Assembly: GCF_033096465.1 (NCBI RefSeq)
Contig: NZ_AP028156.1
Coordinates: 839,501-903,500 of the forward strand
Length of the DNA stretch: 64,000 nt
Origin: Blautia luti
GTDB taxonomy: Bacteria > Bacillota > Clostridia > Lachnospirales > Lachnospiraceae
Direction: 5' to 3'
The position numbers and the translations under genes are program-made. Numbering within the stretch: position 1 is the stretch's first letter; every line of letters begins with the position of its first letter. Positions 12,255 to 21,343 of this stretch are shown piece by piece. Under the pieces are notes generated by a model. It ran no database searches. It saw only the letters and a list, made by a program, of their open reading frames with translations, and was not told where the DNA came from.

Positions 12255-12375
12255 AGTTTTTCACAACAGTGCCTGCATGACTGGCGGAAGTAGGAGTACC
12301 TACAGGGAGTGCAGCGTAGAGATAAGCCGACCGCCTGGGCAGCCTGGAGATAAAGGGTTTCCCAGGCTTTTTTTG
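12255..12375 (+). promoter_or_regulatory. ZTP (pfl) riboswitch with overlapping terminator
   Basis: The two conserved blocks of the pfl/ZTP aptamer are visible: ATGACTGGCGGAAG followed by a GTAGG/CCTAC hairpin and GGGAGTGCAG, then GCCGACCGCCTGGGCA. GGCGG (12283-12287) can pair with CCGCC (12331-12335) as the pseudoknot of the class. A terminator (AGCCTGG 12341-12347 with CCCAGGCT 12361-12368, then T residues) abuts the aptamer. Ligand binding would favour the aptamer over the terminator. ZTP and ZMP accumulate when formyl-folate is short, matching the AICAR-processing genes that follow. Confidence 0.93.
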
Positions 12376-12404
12376 ACCTTATTTATAAGAAAAGGAGAAA
12401 AATT

Positions 12405-13118
12405 ATGGAAATGTTATCACTGGAAAAAGAACTGAAAGAGAATTCCTATCCTGGAAGAGGAATTGTGATCGGACGTTCTGCAGACGGTAAGAAAGCAGTG
12501 ACAGCTTATTTCATCATGGGCAGAAGCGAGAACAGCAGAAACAGAGTATTTGTAGAAGAGGGCGAGGGAATCCGCACACAGGCATTTGACCCGTCCAAAC
12601 TTACAGATCCAAGCCTGATCATCTACGCACCTGTACGTGTACTGGGAAACAAAACAATCGTAACCAACGGAGACCAGACAGATACGATCTATGAAGGAAT
12701 GGATCATCAGCTTACTTTCGAGCAGGCGTTAAGATGCAGGGAATTCGAGCCGGACGGCCCGAACTACACACCTCGTATTTCCGGTGTGATGCATGTAGAG
12801 AACGGCAGATTCAACTATGCAATGTCAATTCTCAAGAGCAATAATGGAAATCCGGATGCATGTAACCGTTATACATTTGCATACGAGAATGCCATTGCAG
12901 GAGAGGGTCATTTCATTCATACCTATAAATGTGACGGAAATCCACTTCCAAGCTTCGAGGGAGAGCCGAAACTGGTAGCAATCCCGGATGACATGGACGA
13001 GTTCGCAGAGCTTCTCTGGAACAGCCTGAATGAAGATAACAAAGTTTCTCTGTTTGTGAGATATATTGATATTGAAACAGGTAACTATGAGAGCAAAATT
13101 ATTAATAAAAATAAATAA
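12405..13118 (+). CDS. purO: PurO-type IMP cyclohydrolase
   Basis: 237 residues. It begins with the segment NSYPGRGIVIGRSADGKKAV and continues AYFIMGRSENSRNRVF, typical of the archaeal-type (PurO) IMP cyclohydrolase fold rather than the PurH N-terminal domain. It closes FAICAR to IMP, the last step of purine synthesis. AAAGGAG precedes the ATG. It lies 30 bases after the riboswitch terminator and 51 before its partner formyltransferase. The split arrangement in place of bifunctional PurH is common in Clostridia. Symbol by family resemblance. Confidence 0.88.
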   Translation: MEMLSLEKELKENSYPGRGIVIGRSADGKKAVTAYFIMGRSENSRNRVFVEEGEGIRTQAFDPSKLTDPSLIIYAPVRVLGNKTIVTNGDQTDTIYEGMDHQLTFEQALRCREFEPDGPNYTPRISGVMHVENGRFNYAMSILKSNNGNPDACNRYTFAYENAIAGEGHFIHTYKCDGNPLPSFEGEPKLVAIPDDMDEFAELLWNSLNEDNKVSLFVRYIDIETGNYESKIINKNK

Positions 13119-13169
13119 CAGAAAATTAATTTCAGAATACTTATTTGATTCGTACGGAGGATTAATATA

Positions 13170-14354
13170 ATGAAAGAATTCGAATTAAAATATGGCTGTA
13201 ACCCAAATCAGAAACCTGCGAAAATTTATATGGCAGACAATTCAGAACTTCCGATCAAAGTTCTTTCCGGAAGACCTGGATATATCAACTTCCTGGATGC
13301 ATTTAATGGCTGGCAGCTGGTAACAAACCTGAAGAAAGCTACAGGACTTCCGGCGGCAACATCCTTCAAGCATGTATCTCCTGCAGGTGCTGCAGTGGGG
13401 CTTCCTCTTACAGAGACTCTGGCGAAGATTTACTGGGTAAATGATATGGACTGGAAGAATTTTTCCCCGTTAGCATGTGCTTATGCAAGAGCACGTGGCG
13501 CAGACAGAATGTCTTCTTTCGGAGATTTCATTTCTCTTTCAGATGTATGTGATAAAGATACTGCACTTCTTATTAAGAGAGAAGTATCTGACGGTGTGAT
13601 CGCACCTGGATATACAGAGGAAGCTCTGGAAATTCTGAAACAGAAGAAAAAAGGCAATTACAATGTGATCCAGATTGATGAAAATTATGTACCGGCTCCA
13701 CTGGAACATAAAGAAGTATTTGGCGTAACTTTTGAGCAGGGACGCCAGGAACTTGTGATCGATGATGAGATGCTTTCCAATATTGTGACTGAGAATAAAG
13801 AGCTTACAGAGGAAGCGAAACGTGATATGAAGATTTCTCTGATCATCCTGAAATATACACAGTCCAACTCCGTATGTTTCGTAAAAGACGGGCAGGCAAT
13901 TGGTGTTGGTGCAGGACAGCAGTCACGTGTACATTGTACAAGACTAGCAGGACAGAAGGCTGATAACTGGTTCCTCCGTCAGTGTCCGAAGGTGCTGAAC
14001 CTGCCGTTTAAAGAGACGATTTCCCGTGCAGAACGTGACAATGCGATTGACGTTTACATTGGAGAGGAATATATGGATGTACTTGCTGACGGTATGTGGG
14101 AGAAAACTTTCACAGAGAAACCGGAAGTATTTACGAAAGAGGAGAAACGTGTATGGCTGGATCAGATGACAGATGTTACACTGGGATCTGATGCATTCTT
14201 CCCATTCAGTGATAATATTGAGCGTGCGCATAAGAGCGGGGTGAAGTACATTGCTCAGCCGGGTGGTTCTGTGCGTGATGCGGATGTGATTGATACTTGC
14301 AATAAATATGGAATTGTGATGAGCTTTACTGGAATCAGACTGTTCCATCACTAA
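13170..14354 (+). CDS. purH: Stand-alone AICAR formyltransferase (PurH-related)
   Basis: 394 residues. It corresponds to the AICAR transformylase half of PurH: ELKYGCNPNQKPA at the start, TSFKHVSPAGAAVG with the Lys-His pair used in formyl transfer, and a C-terminal IAQPGGSVRDADVI. It transfers a formyl group from 10-formyl-tetrahydrofolate to AICAR (ZMP). The cyclohydrolase half of bifunctional PurH is absent; the upstream PurO-like protein supplies it. ACGGAGG precedes the ATG. Regulation by the ZTP riboswitch lets the substrate of this enzyme induce it. Confidence 0.92.
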   Translation: MKEFELKYGCNPNQKPAKIYMADNSELPIKVLSGRPGYINFLDAFNGWQLVTNLKKATGLPAATSFKHVSPAGAAVGLPLTETLAKIYWVNDMDWKNFSPLACAYARARGADRMSSFGDFISLSDVCDKDTALLIKREVSDGVIAPGYTEEALEILKQKKKGNYNVIQIDENYVPAPLEHKEVFGVTFEQGRQELVIDDEMLSNIVTENKELTEEAKRDMKISLIILKYTQSNSVCFVKDGQAIGVGAGQQSRVHCTRLAGQKADNWFLRQCPKVLNLPFKETISRAERDNAIDVYIGEEYMDVLADGMWEKTFTEKPEVFTKEEKRVWLDQMTDVTLGSDAFFPFSDNIERAHKSGVKYIAQPGGSVRDADVIDTCNKYGIVMSFTGIRLFHH

Positions 14355-14376
14355 GAAAATTTTGGCGTGGGGACGC

Positions 14377-14582
14377 GCGGGAGCCAGAAGGTGTTTGACC
14401 GCGGTTTCGGAGCCTAAGAAAAACTAAGTGCCTGGGAATCTGCTAAAGGCATGTAAAAAAATCTCAAACTCGCCGACGAGCGGCTCAGACAGTGAGATTT
14501 TTTTACATAACGCAGATTCCCAGGCACTAACTTTTTCTAAGACTCCTGCAAATGTGGTCAAACACCTTCTGGCTCCCACGCT
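14377..14582. repeat. Large imperfect palindrome with 90-base arms
   Basis: Left arm 14377-14466 and right arm 14493-14582 are complementary over nearly their whole length (for example GGGAGCCAGAAGGTGTTTGACC and AGTGCCTGGGAATCTGC appear in both when one is reversed), around a 26-base loop. The innermost part, TGTAAAAAAATCTCA facing TGAGATTTTTTTACA, could act as a bidirectional terminator for purH. The full arms are far longer than a terminator needs. A second large palindrome lies at 16476-16576. Confidence 0.85.
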
Positions 14583-14689
14583 GGTTGTTGGAAAATGTGT
14601 TCAGATTTAAAATAGGAGACTGTTCGAAAGGAAGAGGACGGTATGTGTGAAATATGATACAGAGAAAGGTGCCTGCTGAATTAGAGGAA

Positions 14690-14720
14690 ATAAAAAAGAA
14701 TCAGCAACTGGCTGATTCTT
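14690..14720 (-). terminator. Terminator of tRNA-Gly
   Basis: On the minus strand GAATCAGC and GCTGATTC form a stem with a five-base loop, followed by six U residues, directly after the tRNA. Confidence 0.85.
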
Positions 14721-14724
14721 TAAG

Positions 14725-14797
14725 AGCGATAGACGGGGCTCGAACCCGCGGTCTCGACCTTGGCAAGGTCGCGCGTTACCAACTACGCCACTATCGC
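14725..14797 (-). tRNA. tRNA-Gly (anticodon GCC)
   Basis: A full cloverleaf reads on the minus strand: acceptor GCGATAG/CTATCGC, D-arm GTAGTTGGTAAC, anticodon stem-loop CGACC-TTGCCAA-GGTCG with anticodon GCC, and T-arm GCGGGTTCGAGCCCCG (C.C imperfect outer pair). CCA is not encoded. Confidence 0.95.
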
Positions 14798-15056
14798 ATT
14801 GGGTTGTCTTAATAACAAAATATATATTACTACAGGTGTGGGGATTTGTCAAATGTTTTTTGGAATTTGTTCGAAAAAATTCGGGAATTTGAAATTTTGG
14901 TGAACTGTGGGGTGGTAAATTGCAAATGGGGAGGGGGTGTGGTATGATGGGGGAGATTTGAGGGCTGGTTTGCGTCCGGGATATGTGGATGGGAATCCGG
15001 CGGTTGTTTGAGTTTGGGCAGGTGACTGTGCGATATAAAGGAGATGTGATTTATTG

Positions 15057-16160
15057 ATGAAGAGAAGATTGCTGGCGGCTTTGCTGTGTGCGGTGTTGGT
15101 GGCTCCTTCCGGGAGTGTGACAGCTTCAGCGGAGATCCTGGATTATGAGGGGACGTTGAATTCTTATAAGCAGGATAACAAGACGCCTCAGATTTTTGAG
15201 ATAGATAATGGCAGCGGGAAGAGTGTGAGTGTCATGGCGAAGTCAGATACGGTAACTGTTTCTGCGAAGTCTACTTATATCCGGTTGAAGCCGGGGAAGA
15301 ATGGAGAGAAACTTCAGAAGGTGTATCTGGGAACTTCCATGGATCGGGTGGCTGTCTGTGATAATGGATGGAGCAAGGTGAATTATGAAAAGAAGACCAA
15401 AGATGGCACGAAGAAGATCATCGGGTATATTCCTACCGCGAAGATAGATAATGGAGATCAGGTGGAAGAGACGAAGGGTACATTTACTGCGTTGAAGGAC
15501 AGCGATATTCTGGATTATCCGGGAAAGAAGGACGGAGAAGTGGTAGGAGAAGTGATCCAGGAGGATTCAGTGAAGCGGCTTGCTACCATTAATGAGATCT
15601 GGAGCCAGATATCCTATAAGAAAGAGAATGGAAAGAAAGGGATCGGATATATTCCTACCAGTGTTTTGGAGAAGACCACTTCTGCCAAGGCAGCAGCGAA
15701 AGCGGAAAAGATTGCCAAGGTTGATGGTGAAGAGGCAGGGGTGATCCATAAGAGTAAGGGCGAGGGGGTTTTCGCTGATGCTGTGGATGGTGTTACTGCA
15801 TCTAAGGATCCTTCTGTAGATGGAGTACAGGTGGGGACTCCTGTTGCTGTGTCTTCCGATGCATCGTTGAAGCCGCTGGGTACATTTAAGATCACTCATT
15901 ATTGTCCGTGCAGTATCTGTTGCGGTCCGTGGGCTAATGGAGTTACCTCTACCGGGGTGACTGCGACGACCAACAGAACGATTGCTGTAGATCCGACGCA
16001 GATTCCATATGGGTCCAAGGTTGTGATCAATGGGCAGGTTTATGTGGCTGAGGATTGTGGAGGTGCGATCAAGAAGAATTGTATTGATATTTATGTTGCG
16101 ACTCATGAGGAAGGGGAGGAGAAAGGGGTTTATTATACAGATGTTTATCTGTTGCAGTAA
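15057..16160 (+). CDS. Secreted protein with SH3-like repeats and a C-terminal 3D domain
   Basis: 367 residues. A signal peptide (MKRRLLAALLCAVL.., cut near ASA-EI) is followed by two SH3-like units at about residues 60-205 (YIRLKPGKNGEKLQKV.. and DILDYPGKKDGEVVGEV..), a linker, and a C-terminal 3D (YabE/Rpf2-like) domain with ITHYCPCSICCG, GVTATTNRTIAVD, IPYGSKVVI and CIDIYVATH. 3D domains are found in cell-wall hydrolases, often lytic transglycosylases. ATG 15057 has AAGGAG ahead; TTG 15054 is the alternative. Codon use is strikingly G-ending (GTG, TTG, GGG, GCG), unlike the genes on either side. Confidence 0.88.
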   Translation: MKRRLLAALLCAVLVAPSGSVTASAEILDYEGTLNSYKQDNKTPQIFEIDNGSGKSVSVMAKSDTVTVSAKSTYIRLKPGKNGEKLQKVYLGTSMDRVAVCDNGWSKVNYEKKTKDGTKKIIGYIPTAKIDNGDQVEETKGTFTALKDSDILDYPGKKDGEVVGEVIQEDSVKRLATINEIWSQISYKKENGKKGIGYIPTSVLEKTTSAKAAAKAEKIAKVDGEEAGVIHKSKGEGVFADAVDGVTASKDPSVDGVQVGTPVAVSSDASLKPLGTFKITHYCPCSICCGPWANGVTSTGVTATTNRTIAVDPTQIPYGSKVVINGQVYVAEDCGGAIKKNCIDIYVATHEEGEEKGVYYTDVYLLQ

Positions 16161-16192
16161 AGGTGTTTTTTATAATAATATAGAGTGATAAA

Positions 16193-16230
16193 AAAACGGG
16201 TGTATGTCATATGACATACACCCGTTTTGT
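16193..16230. terminator. Bidirectional terminator between the 3D gene and tRNA-Phe
   Basis: AAAACGGGTGTATGTC and GACATACACCCGTTTT form a perfect 16-bp stem around ATAT, with A/T tracts on both sides, serving convergent transcripts. Confidence 0.95.
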
Positions 16231-16257
16231 ATTTTGGTTTGTAAAGGAATTAAAAAA

Positions 16258-16330
<73 letters not shown>

Positions 16331-16475
16331 ATTGATGGTGATAATTACCACGGGTTTTATATTATCATATTGGGTGGGGGAATGCAAGAAATTTTTTGAA
16401 TTTTTTGAAAAAAGAGAAAATTAGGGGTTACTGTGCACGGAGTGAACAGTAACAATTAGGGCGTTTAATGGGGAT

Positions 16476-16576
16476 GCTGCGAACAATAAATGTCTTCTGA
16501 CACGGCTTCGGAGGCAGGAAGCTAAGTATTGATACACCTCATGCAGATGTGTCAGAAGACATTTATTGTTCGCAGC
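16476..16576. repeat. Perfect 28-bp inverted repeat with 45-base loop
   Basis: The arm starting GCTGCGAACAATAAATG (16476-16503) is exactly complementary to 16549-16576. No T tract follows on either strand, so it is not a normal terminator. The loop contains GGCTTCGGAGGC followed by CTAAG, recalling GGTTTCGGAGCCTAAG inside the 14377 palindrome. A separate hairpin, GTTACTGT/ACAGTAAC, sits just upstream at about 16427-16454. Confidence 0.85.
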
Positions 16577-16612
16577 TGGTTATTGGAAGAAACTATTTGT
16601 TATTGGAAAAAG

Positions 16613-17797
16613 CTATCTTGCCATGAGGTAGATCTTTTCTATGTCTTTCATGTTGAGCTGTTTGAAGACGCCAATGGTGCGGGTGTCGTGGAAGCTGCAT
16701 TTGAAGGCGAGGTCGTGGATTTCCTGTTCGGTGAGATCCAGGCCTAGTTCGTGGAGATTGGTGGGCATATTGATGGAGCGGAAGAAGTCTTCCATAGCTT
16801 CGATTCCTGCAAGAGCTGTTTTTTCGAAGTCAGTTCCGCAGGGGATATCGAATATATTGGTTGCGAACTGTGCAAAACGCTCAGGATTTACCTGATAGAC
16901 ATATCGAGCCCAGCTGCCCCAGATTGCTGCCAGACCGGCACCGTGGGTGACATCGTAGACTCCGCCCAGTTCGTGTTCAAGCTGATGGCATGCCCAGTCA
17001 CCACCGCCTGTGCCGCATCCTGTCAGTCCGTTGTGGGAGAGACTTCCTGCCCACATGATTTCGGCTCTGGCGCTGTAGTTGTCCGGTTCTTTCATAAGGA
17101 TGCGGGCGTTGTAGATAACAGTCTGCATGAGGGATTCGCTGATGCTGTCAGTGATCTCCATGGTTTCAATGTTTACGAAGTAGCGTTCCATGGTGTGCAT
17201 GAGGATATCTACACAGCCGCTTTCTGTCTGGTACTGTGGGAGGGTGTAAGTGAGTCGGGGATTTAAAATGGCAAATTTGGGTCTGCAGTAATCGGTTTTT
17301 GCACATCCTCTTTTTTCTTTGGTTTCTTCATTTGTGATCACGCTGGAACTGCTCATCTCACTTCCGGAAGCTGCGATTGTAAGGACTACACCGATGGGCA
17401 AGCAACCGGTAGGAGTTGCTTTTTTCAGACAGAAATCCCATACATCTGTGTCTGGATCTGCCACACCATATCCGATGGCTTTGGAGGAGTCAATGACACT
17501 TCCACCGCCTACAGCCAGAATGAAGTCTATATTTTCTTTTTTGCATAATTCAATTCCTTCACGGACTTTGGAAAGATGAGGGTTAGGTACAACACCGCCC
17601 AGAGTGACAAATTCAATTCCTGTCTCTTTTAAATTAGCAGTAATTTCATCAATCAGTCCTGAACGGACAGCACTCTGACCGCCGTAATGGATAAGTACTT
17701 TGTGTGCACCATATTCTTTCAGCAGGGAAGCTGTCTGAAGGTGGGTATCTTTGCCGAAGATGATGCGGGTTGGGGTATAATATTCAAAATTTCTCAT
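16613..17797 (-). CDS. Iron-containing alcohol dehydrogenase (butanol dehydrogenase type)
   Basis: 394 residues. The N-terminal Rossmann part contains YTPTRIIFGKDT and GGGSVIDSSKAIGYG (NAD(P) binding). The all-helical C-terminal half carries the iron-binding residues within HTMERYF, CHQLEHELGG and DVTHGAGLAAIW. The family reduces aldehydes such as butyraldehyde or succinic semialdehyde to alcohols; the length and DVTHGAG pattern fit the BdhA group. AAGGAGG lies before the ATG on the minus strand. It is monocistronic, and its last third has unusually many C-ending codons, which is G on the plus strand. Confidence 0.92.
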   Translation of the reverse strand: MRNFEYYTPTRIIFGKDTHLQTASLLKEYGAHKVLIHYGGQSAVRSGLIDEITANLKETGIEFVTLGGVVPNPHLSKVREGIELCKKENIDFILAVGGGSVIDSSKAIGYGVADPDTDVWDFCLKKATPTGCLPIGVVLTIAASGSEMSSSSVITNEETKEKRGCAKTDYCRPKFAILNPRLTYTLPQYQTESGCVDILMHTMERYFVNIETMEITDSISESLMQTVIYNARILMKEPDNYSARAEIMWAGSLSHNGLTGCGTGGGDWACHQLEHELGGVYDVTHGAGLAAIWGSWARYVYQVNPERFAQFATNIFDIPCGTDFEKTALAGIEAMEDFFRSINMPTNLHELGLDLTEQEIHDLAFKCSFHDTRTIGVFKQLNMKDIEKIYLMAR

Positions 17798-18020
17798 AAT
17801 ATTTAGTTTCCTCCTTTAATTTTTTGTGATAGTTACTTTATCAAATCAGGTAAGTACGTTGTTTCATAACGAAGGCTTGTCAAAAAGTGCAGGATATTTA
17901 TTAGATTAATATTTCTTTTTTATATTAAAGCAAATAATGAAAAAATAGTCAAAAAATATTAGAAAATTTAAAAATAAAAATCTAAATATTTTTGATACGC
18001 GGACAAATGTCTTTTTGGAA

Positions 18021-18049
18021 TTGACACGATGGATAGAATTCGTTATAAT
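18021..18049 (+). promoter_or_regulatory. glyA promoter
   Basis: Perfect TTGACA (18021-18026) and TATAAT (18044-18049) with a 17-base spacer. The AT-rich 17798-18020 stretch holds no gene; it must contain the divergent alcohol dehydrogenase promoter. Confidence 0.85.
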
Positions 18050-18090
18050 CGGGATAATTACTGAGCATATAACGAAGGAGGATTATTAAA

Positions 18091-19329
18091 ATGTATTCAA
18101 TCAATGACGTAGCAAAGACAGACAAAGATATCGCGGATCTGATCGAGGCGGAGTTTGCACGCCAGAATTCCCACATTGAGCTGATTGCTTCAGAAAACTG
18201 GGTAAGTAAAGCAGTTATGGCAGCTATGGGAAGCCCCCTTACAAATAAATATGCAGAAGGATATCCGGGGAAGAGATTTTACGGAGGATGTTCCTGTGTA
18301 GATGAGGTAGAAACTCTTGCAATTGAACGTGCGAAAGAATTATTCGGATGTGAATATGTAAATGTACAGCCGCATTCAGGAGCACAGGCAAATATGGCAG
18401 TCTTCTTTGCGATGCTGCAGCCGGGAGATACAGTAATGGGTATGAATCTGAACCATGGTGGACATCTGACACATGGAAGCCCTGCCAATATGTCCGGAAC
18501 CTACTTTAAGCCAGTATATTATGGGGTAAATGATGATGGTGTGATCGATTATGAAGAAGTCAGAAGAATCGCCATTGAGAATAAACCAAAGTTGATCGTA
18601 GCAGGTGCGAGTGCCTATGCCAGAATTATTGATTTTAAGAAATTCCGTGAGATCGCGGATGAGGTTGGTGCTTATCTGATGGTGGATATGGCACATATTG
18701 CAGGCCTGGTAGCAGGAGGACAGCATCCAAGCCCAGTCCCTTATGCAGATGTTGTAACGACAACTACACATAAAACTCTGCGTGGACCAAGAGGTGGTCT
18801 GATCTTAAGCAGTGCAGAGAATGCAAAGAAATTCAACTTTAACAAAGCTGTATTCCCGGGAATACAGGGCGGTCCTCTGATGCATGTGATTGCTGCCAAA
18901 GCCGTATGTTTCAAAGAAGCACTCCAGCCGGAATTTAAAGAATATGCAAAAATGATCGTTGAGAACGCGCAGGCACTTTGCAAGGGACTTCAGAAACGAG
19001 GCATTGACATCGTTTCCGGTGGTACAGACAATCACCTGATGCTGGTTGACCTCAGATGCCTGGGTGTTACGGGTAAACAGATGGAGACTCTTCTTGATGA
19101 GGTAAACATCACCTGCAATAAGAATGCAATCCCGAATGATCCACAGTCTCCATTTGTTACAAGTGGTGTACGTCTTGGAACAGCGGCAGTTACTTCCCGC
19201 GGGATGAAACCGGAAGACATGGACAAGATCGCAGAAGCAATCGCTATGACTCTAAAAGAAGAAGGAAGCCAGGAAAAAGCGAAAGCAATCGTCAAAGAAC
19301 TTACAGACAAATATCCGCTGGTTGGATAA
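18091..19329 (+). CDS. glyA: Serine hydroxymethyltransferase
   Basis: 412 residues. PLP-dependent interconversion of serine and glycine, charging tetrahydrofolate with one carbon for purine and thymidylate synthesis. The family start [20 protein letters not shown], the segment [15 protein letters not shown], and the Schiff-base lysine in [14 protein letters not shown] are all present. GAAGGAGG precedes the ATG. It has its own strong promoter and terminator. It supplies the folate one-carbon units used by the AICAR formyltransferase at 13.2 kb. Confidence 0.98.
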   Translation: MYSINDVAKTDKDIADLIEAEFARQNSHIELIASENWVSKAVMAAMGSPLTNKYAEGYPGKRFYGGCSCVDEVETLAIERAKELFGCEYVNVQPHSGAQANMAVFFAMLQPGDTVMGMNLNHGGHLTHGSPANMSGTYFKPVYYGVNDDGVIDYEEVRRIAIENKPKLIVAGASAYARIIDFKKFREIADEVGAYLMVDMAHIAGLVAGGQHPSPVPYADVVTTTTHKTLRGPRGGLILSSAENAKKFNFNKAVFPGIQGGPLMHVIAAKAVCFKEALQPEFKEYAKMIVENAQALCKGLQKRGIDIVSGGTDNHLMLVDLRCLGVTGKQMETLLDEVNITCNKNAIPNDPQSPFVTSGVRLGTAAVTSRGMKPEDMDKIAEAIAMTLKEEGSQEKAKAIVKELTDKYPLVG

Positions 19330-19379
19330 GAAATATTTTGTGGGTATTGAATTAATTTGATAAGAAAAAATAAGATTAG

Positions 19380-19428
19380 AAATACCAAAATTCCTTATAC
19401 GTTGTAAACAGGAATTTTGGTATTTTTA
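19380..19428 (+). terminator. Intrinsic terminator after glyA
   Basis: AATACCAAAATTCCT and AGGAATTTTGGTATT form a 15-bp stem around a 14-base loop, followed by TTTTATT. Confidence 0.9.
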
Positions 19429-19565
19429 TTACTGTCGAAAATGTCAGTGTTAAATCCTGAAGATGGGGAATGATAAAGAAACAGTCAAAATAAATATAGA
19501 GGTTGAATCTGAATTTAAAAAATTAAATGAATATTAAATAATTTAACAAAAATGTAACATCCATG

Positions 19566-19594
19566 TTGACATTCTTAGATTAACGTAATATTAT
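19566..19594 (+). promoter_or_regulatory. Promoter of the small secreted gene
   Basis: TTGACA (19566-19571), 17 bases, TATTAT (19589-19594), about 50 bases upstream of the ATG at 19647. Confidence 0.65.
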
Positions 19595-19646
19595 GTAGAG
19601 GTAGCATATTACTAATATTTTAGAAAGAATAAAAGGAAGATATGCT

Positions 19647-19982
19647 ATGAGATTAAGAAAGTTATTATGTGCAATGACTGCCAGTGCAGTTCTGTTGAGA
19701 GGAACTTTCCCGGCTGCTGCATATGAAAGTATGCAGACACAGGTAACAGAGAGCATTCAGGAAAACTATAGAGATGAAGGAATCCTGATGAAAAAGAAAC
19801 TGAATTTTGACTATTATGGAAAATATGAGAATAACATTTACAGCAATCAGAAACTTATATAATGTGAAACAGGAACTTATAAAATTTCATGCGCAGCTGC
19901 CAAAGGATGGAAAGTAAAAGAAATTACCTGTATTGTAAGCTTGTTGTCTCCGGAAGTATATGATATATTAAAAAAGGATTAA
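19647..19982 (+). pseudogene. Small secreted protein interrupted by an in-frame stop
   Basis: ATG 19647 opens 71 codons with a signal peptide (MRLRKLLCAMTASAVLL.., cut near AAA-YE) and ends at TAA 19860-19862. The same frame then stays open for 39 more codons to TAA at 19980-19982, reading CETGTYKISCAAAKGWKVKE, which has the look of real protein sequence. The simplest reading is a 110-residue secreted protein with one nonsense codon, although a genuine 71-residue peptide is possible. The family is not recognised. Promoter and ribosome binding site look intact. The next gene also encodes a secreted protein. Confidence 0.6.
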
Positions 19983-20025
19983 CAAATACAGCAGACAAAC
20001 AGCAGGATACCAAGGGGAAAATCAA

Positions 20026-21066
20026 ATGAATATAAAGAAAATATTGTGCGGAGTACTTGCGGGACTGCTTTTGTGTATGGGGACTCCGGGAAATGTGCTG
20101 GAGGCACAGGGGAAAAGTACTGTTTCAAATCTGTTTAGCAATGGTACAGAAACGAAACCGGAACTGAACAGCCAGCCGGTAGTTACCTTCCGTTACAGCA
20201 ATGGGAAAATATATAAAAGATATACCGTATCCAATGGAAAATTAAAACTGCCGTCCATGGCAAACAAAAAAGGCTGTACATTTATGGGCTGGTCCAAAGT
20301 TAAGGGAAGAACAGCCAATCCGGCGTATGAATCCGGTGATACTATAACTGTAAAAAGCAATATGAATCTATATGCAGTAGAATTCAGGCGCAGTGCAGAG
20401 CCGAATCTTTCAGGAAAAAACATTCAGATGCCGCGAAAGTATTCCAGGGTGATCTTTGTGGGCGATTCCAGAACCTATGCCATGGGAAAGGTGGTCAGTG
20501 AAAAGTTCGGCAAGAATGCATTTCCAGATGTTTACTTTGTGGCGAAAACAGGTTCTACATTGGACTGGCTGGAAAGTACCGGGGAATCTAATCTTATGAA
20601 TATACTGGCATCCGGCAATGGGAAAACGGCTGTAATATTTAATCATGGGGTGAATGACCTTAATCATAACTGGAGCAATGTAAATGTAAAAAGTCTGGCA
20701 AATACATACACTTCTTATATGAAGAAACTTGGCAGAACACTTCAAAAGAAAAACTGCGATCTTTATTATATGTCTGTAAATCCTCTGAATTCCGGGACAT
20801 CGGCACGTCTGGGACGTCATGACCCTCAGGAAATCCGACAGTTTAATCAGCGGCTATGCAGACAGCTTGGAGGAATGTATCAGTTTATTGATACATATTT
20901 TTACCTGAGAAAGAATGGATACGGAACTGCCAGATGGCTGGACAGACAGAATGAAGATGATGGACTGCATTATACCTATAAGACTTATAAAAGAATTTTC
21001 TCTTACTGTATGAAGTCCATAAATTCCCTGAATGTATCAGGAGATTATGTAAGTAAGAAATTTTAA
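20026..21066 (+). CDS. Secreted SGNH/GDSL hydrolase with an InlB-type repeat
   Basis: 346 residues. A signal peptide (ILCGVLAGLLLCMG..) is followed by one Listeria-Bacteroides-type repeat at about residues 47-122 (VVTFRYSNGKIYKRYTV.. GCTFMGWSK.. NLYAVEF). The SGNH domain then starts at FVGDSRTYAMG, where Ser148 is the likely nucleophile, with a GVNDLNH block and a terminal DDGLHYTYKTY holding the Asp and His. Such enzymes deacylate surface glycans or esters; the substrate is unknown. It lies 43 bases after the broken secreted gene and may share its transcript, and a terminator follows. Confidence 0.85.
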   Translation: MNIKKILCGVLAGLLLCMGTPGNVLEAQGKSTVSNLFSNGTETKPELNSQPVVTFRYSNGKIYKRYTVSNGKLKLPSMANKKGCTFMGWSKVKGRTANPAYESGDTITVKSNMNLYAVEFRRSAEPNLSGKNIQMPRKYSRVIFVGDSRTYAMGKVVSEKFGKNAFPDVYFVAKTGSTLDWLESTGESNLMNILASGNGKTAVIFNHGVNDLNHNWSNVNVKSLANTYTSYMKKLGRTLQKKNCDLYYMSVNPLNSGTSARLGRHDPQEIRQFNQRLCRQLGGMYQFIDTYFYLRKNGYGTARWLDRQNEDDGLHYTYKTYKRIFSYCMKSINSLNVSGDYVSKKF

Positions 21067-21098
21067 CCGAAACTGCGAAGCAGATATTCGGCTATGAG

Positions 21099-21146
21099 CA
21101 AGTAGCAGAGCAGATTGCGAATATCCGCTTTGCTACTTGTTTTATT
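21099..21146 (+). terminator. Intrinsic terminator after the SGNH hydrolase
   Basis: CAAGTAGCA (21099-21107) pairs with TGCTACTTG (21131-21139), then TTTTATTTT. An alternative stem, GCGAAGCAGATATTCG (21075-21090) with CGAATATCCGCTTTGC (21119-21134), overlaps it. Confidence 0.8.
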
Positions 21147-21343
21147 TTGTCAGTTTCTGCCAGAAACAGAAGATACTTGTGATGATTATAAAATTTACTA
21201 ATTTTATCCAGATAAAAGATGGATTTTTCATAGAAAACGTAGTATAGTAATAAATACATTGAAATGTGATTTCTTTCCTGAACATTCAGTAACAAAGTGA
21301 GAGGCAGGAAAGGAATAGATTCATGGAAAGCAGGTGACAGAAA

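Noticed and set aside
17798..18090. Glycine riboswitch ahead of glyA, or a Rex site near the dehydrogenase
   Set aside because: No paired glycine aptamer cores, and TTGTGATAGTTACTTTATCAA departs too far from the Rex consensus.
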